From an uncultured Bacteroidales bacterium (GTDB taxonomy: Bacteria > Bacteroidota > Bacteroidia > Bacteroidales > Paludibacteraceae), in assembly GCA_937911235.1 (NCBI GenBank), contig CALDPN010000192.1:1-32609 (forward strand): a stretch of DNA of 32,609 nt, in the 5' to 3' direction. The notes beneath the pieces were generated by a model. It saw only the letters and a program-made list of their open reading frames with translations, made no database searches and was not told where the DNA came from. Below are positions 13,615 through 21,786 of this stretch, in pieces (position 1 is the first letter of the stretch; each line of letters opens with the position of its first letter). The translations under genes were made by a program, and so were the position numbers.

Positions 13615-16500
13615 ATGACAACAAAAATCACATTTTTGCGCAGCATAATATTACTTTTAACTATCTGCGTAAGTTCTTCTCTTTATGCTTTAACATTTAG
13701 CACTACCAAAACAGACGTTAGTTGTAATGGTGCGAAAACAGGAAGCATCGTAGTTTCCGTATCAGATGCAGTAGGCAACTGCTACTACTCTTTAACTGCA
13801 GACTTCGCTCTTCAACAAACAAGTAACAAATTTGAAAACCTTGGCGCAGGCACATATTCTGTGTATGTAAAAGACGACAATGGCATTGTTGGTCCAGACA
13901 ATATCACCATCAACGAGCCTAGCGAACTTAAAATCACAGAAACAGCCACTACAGCCAGTGTTTGTGAAAATGGTACAATCGCCATTGTTGCACAAGGCGG
14001 TAAAGCTCCATACAGATACAGCCTAGATGGTTTTGCCACAGAGCAATACAGCAACACCTTCTCTTCGCTTCAAGCTGGCACATACACAGCATACGTAAAA
14101 GATGCCAATGGTTGTGAAACAAACACCGCTTTAAATAGCATTGTAATAGAAAACAAAAACCTTTCTATTGTGCAAGAAGCCAGAACCACTGCAGCAAAAT
14201 GCTACGAATCTGCCGACGGTATTGCTACTCTCGCTGTGCGTGGTGGTATTTTCATCAACGACAACCAACCATACAAAATTACTCTAAACAAAGACAATGC
14301 TCCATATAGCGAGGCTACATACACCTTTACTATAGATGGCAATATTGTAAACATAGAAATTTCAAATCTTGCAGGTGGCGTGTATGCAGGTACTATTGAA
14401 GACCTATACAATTGTAGCATACCTGTTGCCTTCAACATTGCTCGTCCAGACAAACTTGAAGTAACACTAGTAAACAAAACTGACGTGCTTTGCTACGGTG
14501 CAGCCACTGGCGCTCTAAAATTCAATATTTCTAAAGGCACAGAGCCTTACACAGTGGTATCTACCGATGCAGAGTTTGCAGGTAGTATTACTACTATCGG
14601 TGGTGAATGTGTTGTTGCAAACCTTGCCGATGGCACATACGAGTTTAACATTACCGACGCAAATGGTTGTGAAGCAAGCACCACACAAACAATCACTACC
14701 CTAACAGAAGAGCTTGTTTACAATCCAAATAAAAACAACGTATCTTGCGCAGGCAGCGCCACTGGTAAAGTATTTGGCACTGCAACAGGTGGTGCACTTC
14801 CATACACATACACACTTGTGGGCCAAAACATCAGTTTCGAAGCCATCAACTCAATCGGCACCTTCGAAAACCTTGCACAAGGCTCTTACATTGCTTCTGT
14901 AAAAGACAACAATGGTTGTGTAACTAGCGCCCCTGAAACTATCTACATCAACGAGCCAGAAACTCTAACTGTAGATCCACTTACAGCAAAACCCGCTGCA
15001 AATGTGGTTTGTGAAACAGACAAAACCGCATCTGTAACCTTCACAATAGTAGGTAGAGAAGAAGTTGTAGCTACAAACGACACTGCTAGATACTATAGCG
15101 TAAAACTATTCGACATCACAAATCAACACGAAATTATAGCACCAGACTTGAAATTTACAAACAAATTCCACCCTGTTCAAACCAAAAACAGAGTAGAAAA
15201 AGAGCCAGTGCTAGACGAAGAAGGTAATCCTACATACAACGAACTTGGTGAACTTATCACCAAAAATGTTACCTATAAAGATACTATTTGGACACAAGGT
15301 TGCTACGAGCCAACCAAAGTGGAAGAAGTAAAAGAAGTAAGCCATAGAGAGTATACAGAAGATTTAAAAGGTTTCGACTGCAACGATAAAATTACAGTTT
15401 CTGGCCTTGGCGCAGGTGCATACGCAATACGCTTCTTTAGAGGCGAATGTCAGTTTGCCGAAGAAATGACATTCACTGTAGGCATTACAGGCGATATTCC
15501 ATTTGTTCAAGTAAACGAAGTAGGAAGTTTCTGCGACGAATCTACCTACACCATTAAGCCTACTATAGAATCAAATCCTGGTGTTACAAAATACGAATGG
15601 ACACTAGACAATATTGTAATAGGCACAAGCAAAGAATTGTCACATAAATTTATTATAGGTGAAACAAATCGCTCACTAAAACTTGAGGTTACAAACCGTT
15701 GCGGTAGCGCTGTATCAAACACAGTACTTGTACAAGTAAATCCTCGTCCTACAGCTGTGCTTGAAACAAGCAAAGACTACCTATGTAAAAATCAACAAAC
15801 AGAAGTGACTATCACACTTAAAGGTAAAGGTCCTTTCACCTACACCCTACCTGATGGTACCGAAAAAACTCTTGCAGAGGTATTTATTGCAGAAGAAGTT
15901 GTTCCTGTTAAAGACACCGTATTTACTCTTACAGCACTTAAAGATGCAAATTGCGCAGCAAATATTGCAAAAGACGTAAACACAGTAGAAACAAAAATCT
16001 ATCCAGAACCAGAATATGATATGACAATCACAGTGCCAGAACCTATGGTAAGTGGCAGATATGTGGTAGTAGATGCTACTGAAGGTTTCATAGATTATTC
16101 TCTATTTATCAACGAAGAAGAAATACCAGCAAAAGGTCCAAGCAACTTATTCTGGGCTAAAGAATTTGCATACGGTCTATCTACAAACGACTTTAAAATG
16201 TTGTTGACCGACAAAAATGGCTGTATTTGGACTCTAGAAGAAACAAAAGTGATAGAATCTACCATATTCCCAAATATCTTCACTCCAAATGGCGACGGTG
16301 TAAACGACGTATTCCTAGCAGATTACGACTTAAAAGTATATGACCGTCAAGGTACTCTAATGTATGAAGGCACAGAAGGTTGGGATGGTACACACAATGG
16401 AGTAGATGCAAAACAAGGCGTTTACCTATACACAGTATTCATTCCTACAGAAGATGGTAATTTAGAAGTAATTAAATCAACACTAACCCTAGAACGCTAA
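13615..16500 (+). CDS. SprB-repeat surface protein with T9SS type B C-terminal sorting domain
   Basis: 961 residues, secreted by type IX secretion. After a signal peptide (to about residue 25) come five SprB-like repeats, at about 31-102, 103-180, 187-282, 286-363 and 369-447. They share the pattern 'V-x-C-x-(G)..A(T)G', 'LxxGxYxxxVKDxNGC', for instance AGTYTAYVKDANGCETN. Residues about 450-635 hold a non-repeat insert rich in charged residues, 640-715 an Ig/PKD-like stretch (YEWTLDNIVIGTS, LEVTNRCGSAVSN), and 882-961 the gliding-motility-type C-terminal domain: IFPNIFTPNGDGVNDVF, LKVYDRQGTLMYEG, GVYLYTVF. That type B domain targets the protein to the surface, usually needing a PorP/SprF partner, which is encoded two genes downstream. 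Odd-spaced Cys pairs occur throughout. Ligand or role (adhesin, motility) unknown. Confidence 0.88.
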   Translation: MTTKITFLRSIILLLTICVSSSLYALTFSTTKTDVSCNGAKTGSIVVSVSDAVGNCYYSLTADFALQQTSNKFENLGAGTYSVYVKDDNGIVGPDNITINEPSELKITETATTASVCENGTIAIVAQGGKAPYRYSLDGFATEQYSNTFSSLQAGTYTAYVKDANGCETNTALNSIVIENKNLSIVQEARTTAAKCYESADGIATLAVRGGIFINDNQPYKITLNKDNAPYSEATYTFTIDGNIVNIEISNLAGGVYAGTIEDLYNCSIPVAFNIARPDKLEVTLVNKTDVLCYGAATGALKFNISKGTEPYTVVSTDAEFAGSITTIGGECVVANLADGTYEFNITDANGCEASTTQTITTLTEELVYNPNKNNVSCAGSATGKVFGTATGGALPYTYTLVGQNISFEAINSIGTFENLAQGSYIASVKDNNGCVTSAPETIYINEPETLTVDPLTAKPAANVVCETDKTASVTFTIVGREEVVATNDTARYYSVKLFDITNQHEIIAPDLKFTNKFHPVQTKNRVEKEPVLDEEGNPTYNELGELITKNVTYKDTIWTQGCYEPTKVEEVKEVSHREYTEDLKGFDCNDKITVSGLGAGAYAIRFFRGECQFAEEMTFTVGITGDIPFVQVNEVGSFCDESTYTIKPTIESNPGVTKYEWTLDNIVIGTSKELSHKFIIGETNRSLKLEVTNRCGSAVSNTVLVQVNPRPTAVLETSKDYLCKNQQTEVTITLKGKGPFTYTLPDGTEKTLAEVFIAEEVVPVKDTVFTLTALKDANCAANIAKDVNTVETKIYPEPEYDMTITVPEPMVSGRYVVVDATEGFIDYSLFINEEEIPAKGPSNLFWAKEFAYGLSTNDFKMLLTDKNGCIWTLEETKVIESTIFPNIFTPNGDGVNDVFLADYDLKVYDRQGTLMYEGTEGWDGTHNGVDAKQGVYLYTVFIPTEDGNLEVIKSTLTLER

Positions 16501-16506
16501 TATACT

Positions 16507-18621
16507 ATGAAACTAAATCGCATTTCTATAATATTTTGCTTACTTGGCTTAACAATGCCATCGTTTGGCTCTAATATTACTGGCAACACAGAATTCCTAA
16601 AAAGAAATTACGAGGGTGCCATAGTAGAATATAAAGAAACACTTAGCAATGCCGACAGCACAAAAACAGACAAAGAGGCATTTGCACTTTATCGCATAGG
16701 CGAGTGTTATTCAAACCTAAACAATCCAGAAGAAGCTGTAAATTACCTAAACGATGCTATTATATCTGGCTATCAAAAGGCTGATGCATACCTTATTTAT
16801 GGTAAAAACCTTCAAAAATTAGGCAAATACAAACTAGCCAAAGCAGCATTTGAAGAAGTAGAAAGACTTCAACCTGCCAACCCACTAGTTAAAAATCTAA
16901 AAGCATCTTGCGATTTTGCAATGCTTTATAGTTCACAAAACCCTATTTCACCAGAAGAATACATCTCTGGAGTAAACACTTCAGACTTAGAATACGGTAT
17001 TGGCTTCTACAAATCTGGTATCATCTACGCTACCACATCTAAAAGCAAAGATGAATATCGTTCACAAATGTATTTCTCAGACTCTAGCGACGACTTTAGC
17101 ACTTCTCGCTCTGTAGATAATATGGTGAAATCTGGTAGCAAACCAAATATTGGCACATTTGCAGTAGATACACTCAATAATATAATGTATTATACCAAAT
17201 GTATAAATAACGAAAACAACGACTGCTTCATCTATTACTCAGTGTTTAAAAAAGACAAATGGGTAAATAAAGGTCTGCTTCCTATTGGCGACCGCCACAC
17301 AGATGCAGCACACCCTGCTCTTTCTGCAAACGGCAAACGCCTATACTTTACATCAAACCGTGCAGGAGGCTATGGTGGAAGCGATATTTGGTACATTGAA
17401 AAGAAACAAAACGGCAAATGGGACTACACCCCTATCAACGCAGGTGCAGTAGTTAACACCGCAGGCAACGAAGCCTTCCCATACGTGGTAGCAAACACAC
17501 TTATTTTTGCTTCAGACGGCGGAGTTGGCTTTGGTGGCTACGACCTATATAGCGCCATTATCGATGGCAAATCTATTTCTGGCGTACAAAACCTATATCG
17601 CCCAATCAACTCATCATTCGACGACATCAACATTATTGTTTCAGAAAAAAATGATGAAGCTTTCCTTATAAGCAACAGAAAAACAGAAACAAAAGACGAT
17701 ATCTACAGATTTAAAGGTATCTTCTCTGCAACTATGATTTCTGGCCATGTTTACGACAAGAAAACTGGCGAGCCACTATCAGGAGCACAAGTAATCCTAA
17801 ACGGCATGGGCAAATCTCAAACAGTACAAACAAACGAAGAAGGTTACTACTACGCATTCGTAGAGGCAGGCGATTTCTACAAACTTATTGCAAGTAGCAT
17901 GGGTTACCTTTCTGATATTGCCATGGCAAAAACTCAAAAAACATCAATTGGTAGTTTCCCTGTAGAACAAGACTTCTATCTATCTCAAGCTGCTATGTCT
18001 ATTAGCGGTAGAGTTTACGACATGGAAACCAACGAGCCTATCATAAACGAAGACGTGATGCTCCTTCAAGATGGCACTGTGGTGCAACAAACCAAAACAG
18101 ACATTACTGGTAGATACACATTCACCGATCTAGAAAACGGAAAAGAATATCAAGTGAAGGTAAACAAACCAAACTTCCTATCTATTAGTAGTAAGCCTTT
18201 TAGATATTCAGAAACAGATAGCAACAATAGTCAGTTCGACCTTGCGTCTATTTCAAGCAACACAAACTCTTGGGGACGTGAAATTTTCCTATACGATATT
18301 TATTACAACTTCGATAGTGCAAAACTACTTCCAGAGTCAAAAGCAGCGTTAGACAGAATTATTCTTCTGCTACAATCAAATCCAACGCTAAAACTTGAGT
18401 TTGGGTCACACACCGACTCTCGTGGCACACACGAATACAACGACAAACTGTCAGAAGAACGTGCAAAATCTGTTGTTGACTACCTAGTAAACGCAGGTAT
18501 CAACCGCACAAGACTTTCTTGGAAAGGTTATGGCAAACGTCATCCACTTATTGCAAGACCAGCCACAGAAGGCGAACACAGAATGAATCGTAGAACCAGT
18601 TTCAAGATAATTGAAAACTAA
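16507..18621 (+). CDS. PorE-like T9SS protein: TPR, PD40 propeller, carboxypeptidase-regulatory repeats and OmpA domain
   Basis: 704 residues. Signal peptide (MKLNRISIIFCLLGLTMPSFG), TPR repeats about 26-140 (FALYRIGECYSNLNNPEEAV), a PD40/WD40-like propeller about 180-400 (HPALSANGKRLYFTSNRAGG), two carboxypeptidase-D regulatory folds starting near 410 (ISGHVYDKKTGEPLSGAQVI) and 497 (ISGRVYDMETNEP), and an OmpA-like peptidoglycan-binding domain 597-704 (YYNFDSAKLLPESKAAL). In the OmpA domain D637 and R652, the expected peptidoglycan contact residues, are present. This order equals that of Porphyromonas gingivalis PorE, a T9SS component that binds peptidoglycan and outer membrane partners. It starts 6 bases after the surface protein gene. 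No lipobox is obvious, whereas many OmpA anchors are lipoproteins. Confidence 0.85.
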   Translation: MKLNRISIIFCLLGLTMPSFGSNITGNTEFLKRNYEGAIVEYKETLSNADSTKTDKEAFALYRIGECYSNLNNPEEAVNYLNDAIISGYQKADAYLIYGKNLQKLGKYKLAKAAFEEVERLQPANPLVKNLKASCDFAMLYSSQNPISPEEYISGVNTSDLEYGIGFYKSGIIYATTSKSKDEYRSQMYFSDSSDDFSTSRSVDNMVKSGSKPNIGTFAVDTLNNIMYYTKCINNENNDCFIYYSVFKKDKWVNKGLLPIGDRHTDAAHPALSANGKRLYFTSNRAGGYGGSDIWYIEKKQNGKWDYTPINAGAVVNTAGNEAFPYVVANTLIFASDGGVGFGGYDLYSAIIDGKSISGVQNLYRPINSSFDDINIIVSEKNDEAFLISNRKTETKDDIYRFKGIFSATMISGHVYDKKTGEPLSGAQVILNGMGKSQTVQTNEEGYYYAFVEAGDFYKLIASSMGYLSDIAMAKTQKTSIGSFPVEQDFYLSQAAMSISGRVYDMETNEPIINEDVMLLQDGTVVQQTKTDITGRYTFTDLENGKEYQVKVNKPNFLSISSKPFRYSETDSNNSQFDLASISSNTNSWGREIFLYDIYYNFDSAKLLPESKAALDRIILLLQSNPTLKLEFGSHTDSRGTHEYNDKLSEERAKSVVDYLVNAGINRTRLSWKGYGKRHPLIARPATEGEHRMNRRTSFKIIEN

Positions 18622-18634
18622 AAACATATAACAA

Positions 18635-19561
18635 ATGAAAATACTAAATAAAATATGGTTAGTGCTACTATTAATGCCAATGTCATTAATGGCACAAAAT
18701 GACGTACAAGTAAGTCAGCATTTGTTTACACAGACACATTACAACCCTGCCCTTACAGGTAACTCAATATATGCAAACATCACAATGCTTGCACGTCATC
18801 AGTTTATGGACTTTGCAGGTGCGCCTACCACCGGACTTCTAAACTTCGACATCCTTGCACCTTCTATAAACTCTGGTTTCGGTTTATCTGTTATTTACGA
18901 TAAATATGGCCCTCTAAACACCTATAGCGCCACAGTGAACTATGCTTATCATATTCCACTAGGTGAAAATCACAAACTTTCATTTGGTTTGGGTGCTGGT
19001 GCCACATTTGCTCAATACGATGCATCTGGCAATATTTACGAACAAGAAGGCGACCCTACAGAATATTACGACAAAGACAGTCACGTGAGACCAAATGTAA
19101 ACTTTGGCATCCAATACCAACTTAAAAACTGGACTATCGGTGCGTCTTTAACACATATTCAAGAATTCTTTATGAAAGAAAACTTGAGATTTTCACCTGT
19201 AAACTATTATCTTTACACAAAATATAAATTTGAAGTGGGAAGAGACTGGGATATCGTGCCTGCTATCTCTGCACACTACAATGGTGTAACAGTAAACGAA
19301 GAACTTAGCCTTATTGTAAACTATACAAAAGCTCTTTGGTTTGGTGTAGCATACAGAATGAGCGACCTATTTGTGGCAGAATCTATTGTGCCAATGATAG
19401 GATTTAATATAACCGACTATGTAAGACTAGGTTATGCATACGACTTCAACCTTACTCACCTACAAGGTTATACATCTGGCACACACGAGCTAATGCTTAC
19501 AATAAGATTTAAAACAAACAACGAACAATACAAAACCCCACGTTTTGCAGAGTGGAATTAA
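18635..19561 (+). CDS. PorP/SprF family type IX secretion outer membrane protein
   Basis: 308 residues with signal peptide (MKILNKIWLVLLLMPMSLMA) and the PorP/SprF start QVSQHLFTQTHYNPALTGNS, followed by repeated amphipathic beta strands typical of an outer membrane barrel (FGLSVIYDKYGPLNTYSATV, YHIPLGENHKLSFGLGAGA). SprF-like proteins are needed for the export of type B sorting-domain proteins, so the likely client is the SprB-repeat protein in the same operon. Third gene, 13 bases after the PorE-like gene. Core T9SS genes (porK-N, sov/sprA, porU) are not in this window. Confidence 0.92.
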   Translation: MKILNKIWLVLLLMPMSLMAQNDVQVSQHLFTQTHYNPALTGNSIYANITMLARHQFMDFAGAPTTGLLNFDILAPSINSGFGLSVIYDKYGPLNTYSATVNYAYHIPLGENHKLSFGLGAGATFAQYDASGNIYEQEGDPTEYYDKDSHVRPNVNFGIQYQLKNWTIGASLTHIQEFFMKENLRFSPVNYYLYTKYKFEVGRDWDIVPAISAHYNGVTVNEELSLIVNYTKALWFGVAYRMSDLFVAESIVPMIGFNITDYVRLGYAYDFNLTHLQGYTSGTHELMLTIRFKTNNEQYKTPRFAEWN

Positions 19562-19590
19562 TGTTTAATGTAATCTAAAAAATTACTACT

Positions 19591-21786
19591 ATGTCCAAAG
19601 CGCAAGTATTACAGAAAGAGAATGAGATAATGGACAAAGCTTTTGAAGAGCTACTAAATGATTATGTAAACTCTCATCATAGCAAAAAAACTGAGATAAT
19701 CAGAAAGGCATATCAGTTTGCAAAATCTGCACACGCAGGTGTGCGCAGACGCTCAGGCGAGCCATATATCATACACCCTATTGCAGTAGCCCATATCGTA
19801 TGTAAAGATATAGGACTGGGTTCTACATCTATTTGCGCTGCCCTACTGCACGACGTAGTAGAAGATACCGACTACACAGTAGACGATATTAAAGACCTAT
19901 TTGGCGAAAAAGTAGCCCAAATTGTAAAAGGCTTAACCAAAATTTCTGGTGGTGTATTTGGCGATCAAGCATCGGCACAAGCAGAAAACTTTAGAAAACT
20001 TATTATCACCATGTCGGAAGATATTCGCGTGGTGCTAATTAAGATTGCCGACCGCCTACACAATATGCGCACTCTAGACTCACAGTCTGTGGCAAAACAA
20101 TACAAAATTGCGGGCGAAACCGAGTATATCTATGCTCCACTTGCACACCGACTAGGTCTATTTACCATTAAAACAGAGCTTGAAGACCTAAGCTTTAAAT
20201 ATAACTTCCCAGAAAAATACGAAAACATATCTAATCGCCTAGAAGCCGAACGCGAAAAACGCATGGCCGTGTATGACAAATTCTCTCTTCCTATTATGAA
20301 CAAACTAAATAGCTACGGCTATGAGTTTATAATGAAAGAAAGAATAAAATCTGCATTCTCCATCTGGAAAAAAATGGAAGCTAAACATATTCCATTTGAA
20401 GAAGTTTACGACATATTAGGTGCACGTATCGTATTCAAACCAAACCCAGGTGCCGACGAAAAGATAGAATGTCTTAAAATATACAACCTTATCACATCTA
20501 TCTATCCTCTACACCCAGGCAGAACACGCGACTGGCTAAACACTCCAAAAGCAAACGGATACGAAGCCCTTCACGTGACCGTTATGGGTCCAGATGGTCA
20601 GTGGATTGAGGTGCAAATACGTAGCCAAAGAATGGACGACATTGCAGAAAAAGGTCTTGCTGCACACTGGAACTACAAAAAAGATTACTCTTCTAGTGAA
20701 TCTAAGATAGAAGAATGGCTAAGCACTGTAAATGAGCTACTTAAAAATCCAGACTCAAATGCAATGCATTTCTTAGATACATTTAAACTTACACTTTACG
20801 ATGCAGAAATCTTTGTGTTTACACCAAAAGGCGAAATGAAAACCTTGCCTTCTGGTTCCACTGCACTCGACTTTGCATTCGACATTCACTCAGATATAGG
20901 CATGCACTGTATTGGCGCAAAAGTAAACAACAAACTTGTGCCACTAAGCTACGTGCTTCAAAGTGGCGACCAAGTAGAAATACTTGTTGCCAAAGGCCAA
21001 ACACCTCAGCCAGAGTGGATAAACTATGTTACCACAGTAAAAGCAAAAGAAAAACTTACTACCATATTCAAACAAAGTTCTAAACTATTTAGAAAAAAAG
21101 GTGAAGAAATTCTTCGCGACACTCTAGAAGCACTTGGTTATGTAGTGAAAAAAGACTTCAACCAAGAAACTATTAAGCTATTGCTAGACCATTTCAAACT
21201 AGAATCTCTAGACGATGTGCTTATTAAAATAGGTAAGGAAGAAATTTCACTAACAGAAATACCAGAACTTGTTAGAAACAAAACAAAAAGACTTACTATT
21301 AGGTCTCTTACCCCACGTTTCCTTATAAGCAAAGGTAAAAAGAACAAAGAAACAATAGAAAGTTCAGATTGTAATCTTGCTCCATGCTGTAAACCTATTC
21401 CTGGCGACGACGTAATTGGTTTTCAAACAGAAAACGGAGTTGTTGTACACAAAAGAGATTGTCCTGAAGCCCTAAAACTTAAATCTCAACACGGGCCTAA
21501 AATTGTAGAAGTGAAATGGGAAATAACCAAAGAACAAGTCTATAGTGCAGGCATTGAGATAGAGGGCATTGATAGAAAGCATATCTTAATGGATATTATA
21601 CAGATAATATCAGAAGATTTGAATGCTAATATCCAAAAACTAACAGTAAAAACATTCGACGGCATCTTTAATATCAAAGTAAATGTGTATGTTAGTCACG
21701 TTGATGACATCAAAAAGATTTGTACAGAAGCTCTAAAAATTAATGGTATAGAACGAGCAGCACGCATCAACGAGCATGACATTTAA
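19591..21786 (+). CDS. Bifunctional (p)ppGpp synthetase/hydrolase (Rel/SpoT family)
   Basis: 731 residues, full length for a long RSH protein that makes and destroys the stringent-response alarmone. The HD hydrolase domain is intact: RSGEPYIIHPIAVAH, LLHDVVEDTDY (H87-D88) and IADRLHNMRTL. The synthetase domain includes FSIWKKMEAKHIPFEEVYDI and GYEALHVTVMGPDGQWIEVQ, IRSQRMDDIAEKGLAAHW. A TGS domain (IFVFTPKGEMKTLPSGSTAL), a zinc-finger-like Cys stretch (SDCNLAPCCKPIPGD) and a C-terminal ACT domain (VEIEGIDRKHIL-like) follow. Synthetase and hydrolase both look functional, as expected when it is the main RSH enzyme. It starts 29 bases after the PorP gene and its last 11 bases overlap the M3 peptidase gene. 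Confidence 0.95.
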   Translation: MSKAQVLQKENEIMDKAFEELLNDYVNSHHSKKTEIIRKAYQFAKSAHAGVRRRSGEPYIIHPIAVAHIVCKDIGLGSTSICAALLHDVVEDTDYTVDDIKDLFGEKVAQIVKGLTKISGGVFGDQASAQAENFRKLIITMSEDIRVVLIKIADRLHNMRTLDSQSVAKQYKIAGETEYIYAPLAHRLGLFTIKTELEDLSFKYNFPEKYENISNRLEAEREKRMAVYDKFSLPIMNKLNSYGYEFIMKERIKSAFSIWKKMEAKHIPFEEVYDILGARIVFKPNPGADEKIECLKIYNLITSIYPLHPGRTRDWLNTPKANGYEALHVTVMGPDGQWIEVQIRSQRMDDIAEKGLAAHWNYKKDYSSSESKIEEWLSTVNELLKNPDSNAMHFLDTFKLTLYDAEIFVFTPKGEMKTLPSGSTALDFAFDIHSDIGMHCIGAKVNNKLVPLSYVLQSGDQVEILVAKGQTPQPEWINYVTTVKAKEKLTTIFKQSSKLFRKKGEEILRDTLEALGYVVKKDFNQETIKLLLDHFKLESLDDVLIKIGKEEISLTEIPELVRNKTKRLTIRSLTPRFLISKGKKNKETIESSDCNLAPCCKPIPGDDVIGFQTENGVVVHKRDCPEALKLKSQHGPKIVEVKWEITKEQVYSAGIEIEGIDRKHILMDIIQIISEDLNANIQKLTVKTFDGIFNIKVNVYVSHVDDIKKICTEALKINGIERAARINEHDI

